A stretch of 64,000 nucleotides of DNA from Flavipsychrobacter sp. (GCA_041392855.1 JAWKLD010000001.1:978001-1042000), one strand, 5' to 3'; shown: positions 44,828 through 54,548, numbered from the stretch's first letter. Numbers and translations: made by a program. The notes: generated by a model from the letters alone, not told the origin.

Positions 44828-46693
44828 TTATTCTTTAATTAAGTTCATCCGTTGGTGATATACTTGCCCTTCTACTTCTATAGATAGCAAATACATACCC
44901 TGGGGTATACTCTTCGGCAGCGTTAATTGATAATTCAATTCGCCATTACTTATGGCAGCTGTTGTACTATACACTTGCTGACCAATGCTGTTGCTTACTA
45001 CGATTGTAGTTTTATTTGATGTGCCAGTAAATATTCCTTTGATTGTAAACACACCACTATTAGGATTAGGGTATAGAGATATGTTTTTAGCTTCTCCTGA
45101 TAGAGCGTTAATAGAAGTAGTATTTACAGTAATAGTCACACTATCACAAGCACCAGCTGGTAGACAGCCACCCTCTCCTCTTACATAGTAGGTAGTTGTT
45201 GTCGTTGGTTTTACGGACACAGTTGCACCGTTAGCAGTATTGGTGCTCAACGCTGCTTTTGTGCCACCACAGCTGCCCGTGTACCATATCCAGTCTGTAG
45301 CATCATTAAGGCTGCCTGTAGTCACTTTTAGTATAGTACTATCTCCAGCGTTAATAGTTGTTGGCGTACCTGAAGCTGTAGGCTGTGTAGGGCCAGTAGT
45401 ACCAGTGCCGCCAACTGGTGCAAGACGACGTATTGCATTTTTATAGCCGGAGCCTGCATAATTTCTAAACATAACATACGGTATGTTATAGTTATCTATT
45501 ACCATAGACAAATGGTATGTTGCGTTATGAGTTACAGTAGTGTCTGCTAAAGTTTTCCAATTGGTACCATCATATTTTTTCACTAGCATCCAAGCTGTAG
45601 GATAACTACGGTCTCCAAATAAAGCATATGGGTTATTTGATTTATCAAAAGATAATCTCGGGTTCTCAGAAATATCATTAGAGAACCCTGGATTTCCTAC
45701 AGCAACCCAATTTGTGCCATTGTATTTACTTAATGTCACTTTTCTATTAAGTGACATATCTCCATATAGTAAATGTGGTACACCGTTATTGTCTAAATCA
45801 AATGCACAATATCTATCGTCCATATAACTTCTGTAAATACTAATATTACTACCCACTTGACTCCATGAATTATTGCTAAACTTCATCACTTTGGCATAAT
45901 ACAAGCTGCCCGATTGGTTTTCAGTTGATAAATATACCGTTCCGTTATTATCTACTCTTAGCATTGGTTGAGTACCAGAAACAGCTTGTCTTGTACCAAC
46001 ATATACCCAAATATTTGTGCTTGCCAACTTCATAACAGTGATAGCACTACCATCTTGATAGGCCATATAGGGCGTTCCATTCGGTCCAATTACAAAGTCT
46101 TCACTATGGTATCCACCTGTTCCTGCACCAGGTGTAAAAGCATGGTTGCCAACAGTAACCCAAGTAGTACCATTATATTTCTTTACAGTATATCTTGATA
46201 ACCATGCTGAATCTGGGCATAATACATATGGTGTGTCATTTGTACCAATAGCAATTCTAATTGTTGCTTTAGGCCCCGAATTATCACCCATTATTGGATT
46301 GGGTAAACGTTTGATATTATTACCATTGTATACTTTTACTTTAAATTGATTATCATACGGCCCTCTAGAATGAGCTATATAAATGTTGTTTTTTTTGTCT
46401 ACAGCCATTTGGTAATTAACTGCATCATAAATAGAATCTGCTACATAAAGACTATCTACATATTCCCATTTACTTCCATTCGCACTTCCATCATTACAGT
46501 CCAGATTATTAAGTACATACCCCGCAGGCTGTGTGGCTGCAGTCATAGAAACATTCGGGTTGCCCCAGCCATCACCATCCAGGTCTTGATACCAGGTATA
46601 AGTCGTTTGTGCTTTAGATATTGAAAAAGAACAAATAGAAATGATCAGTAAAAAGTACTTAGCAGTAGTACTTGATAGAGTTTTGAAGCTCAT
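44828..46693 (-). CDS. Large T9SS-secreted protein, paralog 1 of 3
   Basis: 621 residues; first gene of the operon. Signal peptide (ISKAQ), MopE-like motif (YTWYQDLDGDGWGNPN with NNLDCNDG, about 31-66), propeller-like repeats (NGTTWVTVGNHAFT, NGTNWVAVGNPGFS, DGTNWKTLADTTV), an Ig-like module with WIWYTGSCGG and TTTYYVRGEGGC, and a T9SS type A domain (ISLYPNPNSGVFTIKG). The whole set looks like an adhesin- or binding-type surface protein family. Regulation is unclear; no good -7 box was found just upstream. Target is unknown. Confidence 0.8.
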   Translation of the reverse strand: MSFKTLSSTTAKYFLLIISICSFSISKAQTTYTWYQDLDGDGWGNPNVSMTAATQPAGYVLNNLDCNDGSANGSKWEYVDSLYVADSIYDAVNYQMAVDKKNNIYIAHSRGPYDNQFKVKVYNGNNIKRLPNPIMGDNSGPKATIRIAIGTNDTPYVLCPDSAWLSRYTVKKYNGTTWVTVGNHAFTPGAGTGGYHSEDFVIGPNGTPYMAYQDGSAITVMKLASTNIWVYVGTRQAVSGTQPMLRVDNNGTVYLSTENQSGSLYYAKVMKFSNNSWSQVGSNISIYRSYMDDRYCAFDLDNNGVPHLLYGDMSLNRKVTLSKYNGTNWVAVGNPGFSNDISENPRLSFDKSNNPYALFGDRSYPTAWMLVKKYDGTNWKTLADTTVTHNATYHLSMVIDNYNIPYVMFRNYAGSGYKNAIRRLAPVGGTGTTGPTQPTASGTPTTINAGDSTILKVTTGSLNDATDWIWYTGSCGGTKAALSTNTANGATVSVKPTTTTTYYVRGEGGCLPAGACDSVTITVNTTSINALSGEAKNISLYPNPNSGVFTIKGIFTGTSNKTTIVVSNSIGQQVYSTTAAISNGELNYQLTLPKSIPQGMYLLSIEVEGQVYHQRMNLIKE

Positions 46694-46838
46694 AATAGGT
46701 TGTTTTTCAGGTTAGATATATAAATGTACAATATAAAGGGGTGAAAACACGGGGTGTCTATATCTTTTTTTAGTTTAATCTACCGTTAATATGGCGTTAA
46801 TCAATAAGGCATTTTATCATCACAATTGCTAAAATCAT

Positions 46839-46846
46839 TATATTTG
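46839..46846 (+). promoter_or_regulatory. Candidate -7 box TATATTTG for the L,D-transpeptidase gene
   Basis: A match to TAnnTTTG, about 60 bp before the ATG at 46907. No TTG at the usual distance, only one 10 bp upstream. Confidence 0.35.
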
Positions 46847-46906
46847 TTCGTCTTTTTAGCCCAAAGATTATATACTAACCCAACAATTTAGAGACGCAGC
46901 TTGACT

Positions 46907-47680
46907 ATGAGTAGATTACTTCGTGTATTTGTTTTATTCTGTACTATGGCATTCACCGCACACTTAGCGGTAGCACAAGATGATTTACAAACATTTAGAA
47001 ATTTCCAGTTTTCCTTTACAAGGGTATCTAATGCTTATATGAAATTCAACGATTCATTAAAGCATATGTTTACGTCTAAGGGGCTTTCCTACCCACCCAA
47101 AGACATCTATATACGCACCTTTAAAGCCCAAAATGAAATGGAGCTTTGGGGACGCGATAGTGATACAGCAGAATATAAACTGGTAAAGACCTATCATATA
47201 TGTGCTTTATCGGGCGTACTCGGACCAAAACGTTGGGAAGGCGATAGGCAAGTGCCTGAAGGACAATATTTTATAGAGGACTTTAACCCTAAAAGTGACT
47301 ATCACTTGTCGATGCTTGTGAATTACCCTAACTATTCAGACATGTTGTTGAGTAATAAGGAACGTCCGGGTGGAGATATTTATATACATGGAGGTTGTCT
47401 TACTGTGGGTTGTATGCCAATGACTAATACTATTATACAAGAGTTGTACACCGTATGTCTCAATGCTAAGATCAATGGTCAAAATCATATTCCAATACAT
47501 ATCTTTCCTACACGCTTCTCTCGCCGTAGTTTAGACTATTTAGGAAAAACCTACGCAGATGATACTACCAAACAGAAGTTTTGGGTCAATCTAAAATATG
47601 GATATGACTATTTTGAGCGTAACCATAAGATACAGCCTGTTATGTATGCGCCAGACGGGAGTTATATTTACCATAAGTAA
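46907..47680 (+). CDS. L,D-transpeptidase family protein
   Basis: About 257 residues from the ATG at 46907 (a TTG at 46901 is an alternative). Signal peptide (ends VAQ). The YkuD-type active site IHGGCLTVGCMPM lies near 163-175, with the catalytic Cys in TVGCMPM and His in IHGG. PEGQYFIEDFNPKSDYHLSM before it fits the murein L,D-transpeptidase family related to ErfK. It would form or trim peptidoglycan cross-links, or attach proteins to them, in the periplasm. It is divergent from the T9SS operon and followed by the DUF4249 gene. Confidence 0.9.
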   Translation: MSRLLRVFVLFCTMAFTAHLAVAQDDLQTFRNFQFSFTRVSNAYMKFNDSLKHMFTSKGLSYPPKDIYIRTFKAQNEMELWGRDSDTAEYKLVKTYHICALSGVLGPKRWEGDRQVPEGQYFIEDFNPKSDYHLSMLVNYPNYSDMLLSNKERPGGDIYIHGGCLTVGCMPMTNTIIQELYTVCLNAKINGQNHIPIHIFPTRFSRRSLDYLGKTYADDTTKQKFWVNLKYGYDYFERNHKIQPVMYAPDGSYIYHK

Positions 47681-47745
47681 ATACGACATATATAATGCTC
47701 TTTTACCTTAATTTCATAGCGTCTATTCACCAAAGCAGATAACAA

Positions 47746-48669
47746 GTGCAAAGAAAAGGCCGCAAAAAACATTTTCAATATTGGCTAAGTATAATTGCTA
47801 TTACATTAATAGCTTTTTCTGCATGCGAAAAAGAAGTAGATATTAAACTTAATGATGCTTCCAGTGGCAAGTTGGTGATAGAAGGAGGTATTGAAAATAA
47901 CACACCACCCTTTGTTATTCTTACACGCTCTATCGGCTATTTCGGCTCGTTTGATTTGAATACCTTACAAAGCAGCTATGTACATAATGCTAAGGTTACC
48001 GTGAATGACGGCACTACAATATATACGCTTAGAGAATATGAAATAGACACTAGTGGGAACAACAAGTTTTATTTCTATAGTATTGACACCAGTCAGAGCT
48101 CTTTTTTATTAGGGCGTTTTGAAACTACTTATACTTTAACAGTTGAAGTAGATGGAGCTGTATATACAGGCACTACCAAAATACCCACCCCTACTTCATT
48201 AGATTCCGTTATATCATTTTATCCCGAATCAAGAGAAGGTATAGCTGATATAGGCCCTGATGCCAGACTCTTGAAAATTTACTTTAAAGATCCTGATACT
48301 CCCGGAAACTTCGTGAGATACTATACAGCTTTAAATGGAGGTCCATTTTTCCCTGCTCAATCATCAGTTTTTTCTGATGAGATCATTAATGGTGTGACCT
48401 TCAATGCTGAATTTCCATTGGGAGAGCCTTATTATAGTACTAAGTCTTTCGACTCATTAGGTATTGCCTTTGTAGGAGATACCATACAATTGCGTTGGAG
48501 TGCAATAGATAAGCAAGTGTATGATTTTTGGAGCCAGTATGAATATTCGTTGGTGACACTGGGCAATCCATTCGCTTCTCCTATAAGAGTTAAGTCTAAT
48601 ATGAGTAACGGAGCATTGGGTGTGTGGGCAGGATATGGATCAATATATACTACGGTAATACTAAAATAA
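47746..48669 (+). CDS. DUF4249 lipoprotein
   Basis: 307 residues from a GTG. Lipoprotein signal (ITLIAFSAC, Cys ~27), then the DUF4249 pattern: CEKEVDIKLNDASSGKLVIEGGIEN, VHNAKVTVNDGTTIYTL, YTLTVEVDGAVYTGTTKIPTP. DUF4249 proteins usually follow a TonB-dependent receptor gene and are outer-membrane lipoproteins of unknown role. Here no receptor is next to it, which is unusual. It follows the L,D-transpeptidase gene by 65 bp on the same strand. Confidence 0.85.
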   Translation: MQRKGRKKHFQYWLSIIAITLIAFSACEKEVDIKLNDASSGKLVIEGGIENNTPPFVILTRSIGYFGSFDLNTLQSSYVHNAKVTVNDGTTIYTLREYEIDTSGNNKFYFYSIDTSQSSFLLGRFETTYTLTVEVDGAVYTGTTKIPTPTSLDSVISFYPESREGIADIGPDARLLKIYFKDPDTPGNFVRYYTALNGGPFFPAQSSVFSDEIINGVTFNAEFPLGEPYYSTKSFDSLGIAFVGDTIQLRWSAIDKQVYDFWSQYEYSLVTLGNPFASPIRVKSNMSNGALGVWAGYGSIYTTVILK

Positions 48670-48761
48670 CCTTACAAACTTTTATTTAATACCACTATAG
48701 ATAACTCCCTTTGCGATAGCTAGTTTTTTTTCGCATTTTTGTGGGAATAATTTTGAAGAAC

Positions 48762-49712
48762 ATGACTGAAGAAATGGAAAAAGTAAGTTGCCTGATCATA
48801 GGTTCAGGTCCTGCAGGATATACTGCAGCAATATATGCTTCTCGTGCAGGTCTTAATCCTGTATTGTACCAAGGTTTACAACCAGGTGGTCAGTTGACCA
48901 TCACTACAGATGTAGAGAACTACCCTGGCTACCCAGAAGGTATTATGGGACCTCAGATGATGATAGACTTTGAAAAGCAGGCTAAGCGTATGGGTGCAGA
49001 TATTCGTTGGGGATACGCTACTAAAGTTGATACTACACAAAGACCTTTCAAGGTTGAAATAGACGAAGAAAAATGGATAGCTGCTGATGCATTAATTATT
49101 GCAACAGGAGCTTCTGCTAAATGGTTGAACATTGAGTCTGAGCAACGTCTTAATGGTCATGGTGTGTCAGCATGTGCTGTGTGTGATGGTTTCTTCTTCA
49201 AAGGGCAAGAAGTGGCTATAGTAGGTGCTGGTGATACTGCTGCTGAGGAAGCGCTTTATTTGTCAAAGCTTTGCTCTACAGTACATATGATCGTTCGTAG
49301 AGATGAAATGCGTGCTAGTGTTGTGATGCAAGAACGTGTAAAGAACACACCAAACATCAAAATATACTGGAATAGTGAAACTAAGGAAGTATTAGGTGAT
49401 AATAAGGTAACTGGTGTTACCATTACTAATAACAAAACTAATGAGGAGACTACTATTCCTCTAGGAGCTTTCTTCGTTGCTATTGGCCATAAGCCAAACT
49501 CTGATCTATTTAAAGGAGTATTGAATATGGACGATGCCGGGTATATAATGACTACTCCGGGTACTTCTAAGACCAATATTGAAGGCATCTTCGCTTGTGG
49601 AGATGTACAAGATAAAATTTATCGTCAGGCAGTAACAGCTGCAGGCAGCGGATGTATGGCTGCTTTGGATGCAGAACGCTATCTTGGTGAGCTAGAACAT
49701 GCAGCTAGCTAA
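48762..49712 (+). CDS. trxB: Thioredoxin-disulfide reductase
   Basis: About 316 residues from the ATG at 48762; a GTG at 48741 would add seven. FAD motif GSGPAGYTAA, the redox-active CAVC in SACAVCDGFFF (about 135-145), NADP motif GAGDTAAEEA near 160, and the terminal FACGDVQDKIYRQAVTAAGSG. It reduces thioredoxin with NADPH. It is the only redox gene of the thioredoxin system in the window. Confidence 0.97.
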   Translation: MTEEMEKVSCLIIGSGPAGYTAAIYASRAGLNPVLYQGLQPGGQLTITTDVENYPGYPEGIMGPQMMIDFEKQAKRMGADIRWGYATKVDTTQRPFKVEIDEEKWIAADALIIATGASAKWLNIESEQRLNGHGVSACAVCDGFFFKGQEVAIVGAGDTAAEEALYLSKLCSTVHMIVRRDEMRASVVMQERVKNTPNIKIYWNSETKEVLGDNKVTGVTITNNKTNEETTIPLGAFFVAIGHKPNSDLFKGVLNMDDAGYIMTTPGTSKTNIEGIFACGDVQDKIYRQAVTAAGSGCMAALDAERYLGELEHAAS

Positions 49713-49729
49713 ATAAAAATACTAACTTC

Positions 49730-49757
49730 AAAGCCTCGTATTTATACGGGGCTTTTT
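49730..49757 (+). terminator. Intrinsic terminator after trxB
   Basis: An 11-bp stem (AAAGCCTCGTA, one G-T wobble) with a TTTA loop is followed by TTTTTCTT. It lies just before the Crp/Fnr gene. Confidence 0.8.
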
Positions 49758-49766
49758 CTTATCCCA

Positions 49767-50336
49767 ATGACCGAGCTGGAACAATACATACAATCTTACT
49801 TTGCTGTTGACGATAATAAGCTGGCAGATATTGCTGCATCCTTTCAATTTCAAAAAGTAAATAAGGGGGATTTCTTATTAAAACAAGGAAGAGTCTGTGG
49901 CCAACTTTCATTTATAAGTACAGGCCTGGTACGTATCTATACAGTAATTGACGATAAAGAGGTAACTCAATGGATAAGTACACAAGGTTATTTTGTGACG
50001 GACCTCGCCAGCTTCATATTTAATACACCTGCACGCTGGCAAATACAAGCATTGACAGATTGTACACTGTACTCTATAACAAAAGAGGACTACAATAATA
50101 TAGGCAATACCATCCCAGAATGGCATCAATTGGAGAAGCTATTTATTGCCAAATGTTTTGTTTTGTTGGAAGACAGAGTAAGCAGACATCTATACATGAG
50201 CTCTGAAGAACGTTACCAGTTCTTATTAGACCAGCAGCCTAATCTATTTAATGAAGTGCCATTACAATACCTCGCCTCTATGCTGGGTATGACACCTGAA
50301 ACACTTAGTCGACTACGAAAAAAGCACCTCTCTTAA
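49767..50336 (+). CDS. Crp/Fnr-family transcriptional regulator
   Basis: 189 residues. An N-terminal cyclic-nucleotide-binding-like beta barrel (KGDFLLKQGRVCGQLSFISTGLVRIYT) and a C-terminal helix-turn-helix (LQYLASMLGMTPETLSRLRKKH). The effector is unknown; no Fe-S Cys cluster like that of FNR is seen. It precedes a DUF4260 gene by 68 bp on the same strand and may control it, a gene pairing that is frequent for such small regulators (inference). Confidence 0.9.
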   Translation: MTELEQYIQSYFAVDDNKLADIAASFQFQKVNKGDFLLKQGRVCGQLSFISTGLVRIYTVIDDKEVTQWISTQGYFVTDLASFIFNTPARWQIQALTDCTLYSITKEDYNNIGNTIPEWHQLEKLFIAKCFVLLEDRVSRHLYMSSEERYQFLLDQQPNLFNEVPLQYLASMLGMTPETLSRLRKKHLS

Positions 50337-50404
50337 TTTCTTGATATATATCAATTCAGCGCCTTTGTTTCTGTAGCACCTTTGTATCAACAAAATCAGA
50401 AACA

Positions 50405-50758
50405 ATGAAAAATGTATTGAAATTTGAAGAAATTGCAGTTTTTAGTTTGTCTATCTATTTACTGACACTATTAGATGTTCAGTTATACTGGTGGGCTTAT
50501 CCCCTACTTTACCTTGCACCGGATATTAGTATGCTGGGCTATCTCGTTAATAATAAAGTAGGTGCTATAACTTACAATATAGGGCATCATAAAGCAGTAG
50601 CTGTAATAGTTGTAGTCTTGGGTTTATTATTGAGCAATGACTATCTACTTCTATCGGGCATCATTTTGTTTGGCCATTCAGCCATGGATAGAATATTTGG
50701 CTATGGCTTAAAGTATTTCTCAGGATTTAAAAATACCCATTTAGGGGTACTAAAATAG
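50405..50758 (+). CDS. DUF4260 membrane protein
   Basis: 117 residues with three or four membrane segments. WWAYPLLYLAPDISMLGYLVN, YNIGHHKAVAVIV and the C-terminal GHSAMDRIFGYGLKY are the recognisable DUF4260 features. The many conserved His/Asp in the loops are notable, but no function is known. It follows the Crp/Fnr regulator and is probably a target or partner. Confidence 0.85.
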   Translation: MKNVLKFEEIAVFSLSIYLLTLLDVQLYWWAYPLLYLAPDISMLGYLVNNKVGAITYNIGHHKAVAVIVVVLGLLLSNDYLLLSGIILFGHSAMDRIFGYGLKYFSGFKNTHLGVLK

Positions 50759-50803
50759 CCTTCAAAACAACTATTTTAGTACTGCACTAATTTATCTTTT
50801 CTA

Positions 50804-52726
50804 TTGAGACTTCTTGTCACACTATTATTATTGTTATTTGCCACACCATGTATAGCACAAGACAATACTGAAGATTCATTATTGAATGTTATAGCTAGTG
50901 CTGATAACAACATTAAACTTCAAGCTGATATATACAGCAGATTAAGCTATTATCAATTAGGCAAAAACGACAAAAAGGCAATTGTTTATAGCAGGCATGC
51001 GATAGACAAAGCTATGTCGGGAAATCATAAAGAAGAATTAGCGGCAGCCTATATAAGCATGTGTTATGCATATGATAATGTAGGTATGATCGATGAAGGT
51101 ATTGCTGTTGTAGATTCAGGATTGAAAATTGCTCAAGAAATAGATGCCTATCGACACCAATTTTGGGCAGAGTTTATGCTGGCTAGCTTAAAAAGAAGAA
51201 AGGCTAACTACAATGAGGCCGTGGCACATGCACTAAACGCATTAAAGATAGCAGAGGAGCATAATGATAAAAATCTACAAAGTAGCAGTTATAACGGACT
51301 AGGCATATTATTCCTTAATCTTGGCGACCTAGAAAAAGGGCAAGACTATCATCTAAAAGCACTAGCCATAAGAGAGGAACTAAAAGACTCCAGTGCTATT
51401 TCTCAATCATTAAATAACCTTGGCATTGTACAACGAGAGAAGGGGAATTTTGATAGCTCATTATACTATTATAAAAAAGCACTCGCCATTGCTCAACAAA
51501 CAAATAGATTAGATGATGTTGCTTTCTTGTACAACGACATTGGTGCTGCTTATTCCAAAAACGGAGATGTTGTAAATGGAGAAGCTTACCTGAAACAATC
51601 TATTGAAATAAGAGAGCAAATAGGTGAAATGAACGAACTCGCCTATACTTATAACTATTTGGGTGAGAATTATGAAAGAAAAGGTAATCTAAAACTGGCT
51701 GAACAAAACATAAAAAAGGCATTAGCTATAGCTATAGAAATTGGCAATAACAAACAACACTATGAAGCCTTGGAAAGCTTGTCTGATTTCTATTCGAGAA
51801 ATAGGATCTATGATTCTGCCTATAGCTATTTAAAACAATATAGATCTTTTAGAGACTCTATCTCTTATATGGAGAATAAAGAGATCATATCAGAGCTGTC
51901 TACTAAGTACGAGACAGAAAAGAAAGAGAAAAAGATAATCTTACAAGATGCAGAGATAACTAAAAGGAATTACATCATAATAGGTATTGTTATTTTATTA
52001 CTCCTCATTTTACTACTAGGTTACTCTTATTACAATCGCTATAGACTACGCCAGCAAGACCGCTTACAGAAAGCCATCATACATCAACAAGAGCTAGCCA
52101 CCAAAGCGGTAATAGAAGCTGAGGAAAAAGAAAGGAAACGTATAGCTGGAGACCTTCATGATGGTGTAGGACAAACCATGAGTGCAGCTAGCATGAACCT
52201 TTCAGTTATCAGTAATGATATACCTTTTGCCAATGAAGAACAGCGTAGTGCATTTGAAAAAGCAAGACTATTGGTCGATGAAGGTTGTAAAGAAGTGCGT
52301 ACAGTTTCTCATACCATTATGCCCAATGCATTATTAAAATCGGGATTAGCAACGGCAATAAGAGAGTTCTTACATAAAATAGACGCTAAAGTACTGAAGG
52401 TGAATATCTATACCGAAGGGCTTAATGAAAGACTACCAAGTAATATAGAAACTGTACTCTATCGTGTAGTACAAGAATGCGTTAACAATACAATTAAGCA
52501 TGCAGGAGCTGATACATTAGACATCACTTTAATAAAAGATGAAGATGGTATCAGCATCACTATAGAAGATAACGGGAAGGGATTTGACCTGAAGAAAATA
52601 GACAATAAGGATGGCATAGGATTACAGAATTTACAAACACGCATCAGCTATCTCAACGGCACTATAGAATGGGATACCGCAAAAGGGAAAGGCACCGTTG
52701 TGAGTATACATGTTGATGTTAACTAA
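50804..52726 (+). CDS. TPR-sensor histidine kinase (HisKA_3/HATPase), tandem copy 1
   Basis: 640 residues from a TTG; the frame has no ATG before the signal sequence (MRLLVTLLLLLFATPCIAQ). About nine TPR-like repeats (residues ~20-350) form the extracytoplasmic sensor, then one membrane helix (about 390-410), then the kinase core: KERKRIAGDLHDGVGQTMSA (phospho-His), ECVNNTIKHAGAD (N-box), DNGKGFD and DGIGLQNLQTR (G-boxes). This is the NarX/DesK-like class. The next gene is a paralog with an almost identical core. No response regulator is adjacent, so the partner is elsewhere. Confidence 0.9.
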   Translation: MRLLVTLLLLLFATPCIAQDNTEDSLLNVIASADNNIKLQADIYSRLSYYQLGKNDKKAIVYSRHAIDKAMSGNHKEELAAAYISMCYAYDNVGMIDEGIAVVDSGLKIAQEIDAYRHQFWAEFMLASLKRRKANYNEAVAHALNALKIAEEHNDKNLQSSSYNGLGILFLNLGDLEKGQDYHLKALAIREELKDSSAISQSLNNLGIVQREKGNFDSSLYYYKKALAIAQQTNRLDDVAFLYNDIGAAYSKNGDVVNGEAYLKQSIEIREQIGEMNELAYTYNYLGENYERKGNLKLAEQNIKKALAIAIEIGNNKQHYEALESLSDFYSRNRIYDSAYSYLKQYRSFRDSISYMENKEIISELSTKYETEKKEKKIILQDAEITKRNYIIIGIVILLLLILLLGYSYYNRYRLRQQDRLQKAIIHQQELATKAVIEAEEKERKRIAGDLHDGVGQTMSAASMNLSVISNDIPFANEEQRSAFEKARLLVDEGCKEVRTVSHTIMPNALLKSGLATAIREFLHKIDAKVLKVNIYTEGLNERLPSNIETVLYRVVQECVNNTIKHAGADTLDITLIKDEDGISITIEDNGKGFDLKKIDNKDGIGLQNLQTRISYLNGTIEWDTAKGKGTVVSIHVDVN

Positions 52727-52734
52727 AAAGAACT

Positions 52735-54540
52735 ATGCAGATCAAATACTGGATATTAATAATAGCTGTCATTTTTCATAGTAGTGTTTCCTACGCACAA
52801 AGTAATAGAACAAGTATTGATAGTTTTAAGCAGGTTCTTACTGTTTCTTCAGATAGTGATAAAGCTATGATCAACTATTTGATCGGTAAAAAGTATTTAA
52901 GAATATCAGGAGATACAAGCAGGTTATATGTTAATGAAGCTATTGCTATAGCTCAAAAATACAATAATGAAAAAGTACTATCAGAGTGTTATGCTGTAAT
53001 TGGCGCTTTAGAAAAGAATAAAGGCAACTACGACGAGGCGCTGAACTACCATCTTAAAAGCCTAAAAATAAAGGAAAAGACCAAAGACCCTTATGGGCTT
53101 TGTGTAACCTATAATGACATTGGCATTGTATACAAAAGCATGAAGCGATGGCGAGAAGCACTACCCTTTTACAGAAGATCTAATGAGGTAGCTAAAAACT
53201 TTAATTTGGGTAGCGCTATTTCTTTTACCTACAATAATTTAGGTACAGTATATAATGAATTAGGCATTAGTGACTCCGCTTTAATGAGCTATGATAGTGC
53301 ACTAACCTATGCGAAAAAAATCAATAACACTAATGCAATAGCCATTGCCTTATCTAACATAGCAGATATTCAAATAGCTAATAAGGAATATAACAAAGCA
53401 TTGAGCAACCTAAAACAATGCCTAACCTATGATAAGTTGAATGAAGATAAATATGGCATTTCCTTGTCTAATATGCACCTGGCTCGTACCTACCAAGCCT
53501 TAGGGAATTACAAACAAGCGTTAGCACATATTGACACTGCTTATCAAATAGCACAGTCTGAACATCTGAACAGGGAGCTTATTGATATCCTATCTTTCAA
53601 ATCTACTATTGAGGAAGATGCAGGTAAAATGGGCTTAGCTTTAAAAACCAGTAGAGCTGCCTATGCTTTAAAAGACTCTATCTTCAGTGAAGAAACTTCG
53701 AAACAGCTGTCTGAGTTGCAAACAAAATATGAGACAGAGAAAAAAGAGCAACAAATAATATTACAAAAAGAGCAGATCAGTAAGAAGAATTACGTCATTA
53801 TTGGAATTGTTGTTTTACTATTACTGGTTTTATTATTAGGCACCTCCTATTACAACCGCTATAGACTACGCCAACAAGATCGTTTACAAAAAGCCATTAT
53901 ACATCAACAAGAGCTAGCCACCAAAGCAGTAATAGAAGCTGAAGAAAAAGAAAGGAAGCGTATAGCAGGAGATCTTCATGATGGTGTTGGGCAAACTATG
54001 AGTGCTGCTAGTATGAACCTGTCGGTTATTAGTAACGACATACCTTTTGCCAATGAAGAACAACGTAGTGCATTCGAAAAAGCAAGACTATTGGTTGATG
54101 AAGGTTGTAAAGAAGTGCGTACTGTATCTCATGCTATTATGCCCAATGCTTTGTTGAAATCGGGTTTAGGTACAGCTATAAGAGAGTTTTTGAACAAAAT
54201 AGATAGCCATGTACTGAAAATCAACGTCTACTCAGAAGGGCTCAACGAGAGGCTGGCCAGTAATGTAGAAACTGTGCTCTATCGTGTAGTACAAGAATGT
54301 GTAAACAATACGATCAAGCATGCACATGCCGATACTCTGGATATATCACTTATAAAGGATGAAGATGGTATAAATATTACTATTGAAGATAATGGTAATG
54401 GTTTTGATCCTAAAAAGGTATCCTCAAAAGATGGTATAGGATTACAAAATTTACAAACAAGAATTAGTTACCTAAATGGTACTATAGAATGGGACACAGC
54501 ACCAGGAAAAGGCACTGTAGTCTCCATCCATATACCTTGA
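52735..54540 (+). CDS. TPR-sensor histidine kinase, tandem copy 2
   Basis: 601 residues. Signal peptide (SYAQ), TPR-like repeats (about 40-330), one membrane helix (YVIIGIVVLLLLVLLLG) and the same kinase core as copy 1, with HDGVGQT, ECVNNTIKHAHAD, DNGNGFD and DGIGLQNLQTR. It starts 8 bp after copy 1. Kinase domains agree almost residue for residue, while TPR sensor parts differ strongly. The two may sense different signals and drive the same regulator, or form heterodimers (inference). No regulator gene follows. Confidence 0.9.
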   Translation: MQIKYWILIIAVIFHSSVSYAQSNRTSIDSFKQVLTVSSDSDKAMINYLIGKKYLRISGDTSRLYVNEAIAIAQKYNNEKVLSECYAVIGALEKNKGNYDEALNYHLKSLKIKEKTKDPYGLCVTYNDIGIVYKSMKRWREALPFYRRSNEVAKNFNLGSAISFTYNNLGTVYNELGISDSALMSYDSALTYAKKINNTNAIAIALSNIADIQIANKEYNKALSNLKQCLTYDKLNEDKYGISLSNMHLARTYQALGNYKQALAHIDTAYQIAQSEHLNRELIDILSFKSTIEEDAGKMGLALKTSRAAYALKDSIFSEETSKQLSELQTKYETEKKEQQIILQKEQISKKNYVIIGIVVLLLLVLLLGTSYYNRYRLRQQDRLQKAIIHQQELATKAVIEAEEKERKRIAGDLHDGVGQTMSAASMNLSVISNDIPFANEEQRSAFEKARLLVDEGCKEVRTVSHAIMPNALLKSGLGTAIREFLNKIDSHVLKINVYSEGLNERLASNVETVLYRVVQECVNNTIKHAHADTLDISLIKDEDGINITIEDNGNGFDPKKVSSKDGIGLQNLQTRISYLNGTIEWDTAPGKGTVVSIHIP

Positions 54541-54548
54541 TCTGATAC

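Noticed and set aside
41072..46693. The three large secreted proteins as toxins or phage tail fibres
   Set aside because: No toxin domain or tail-module neighbours; the T9SS tail and MopE-like motif explain them as surface proteins.
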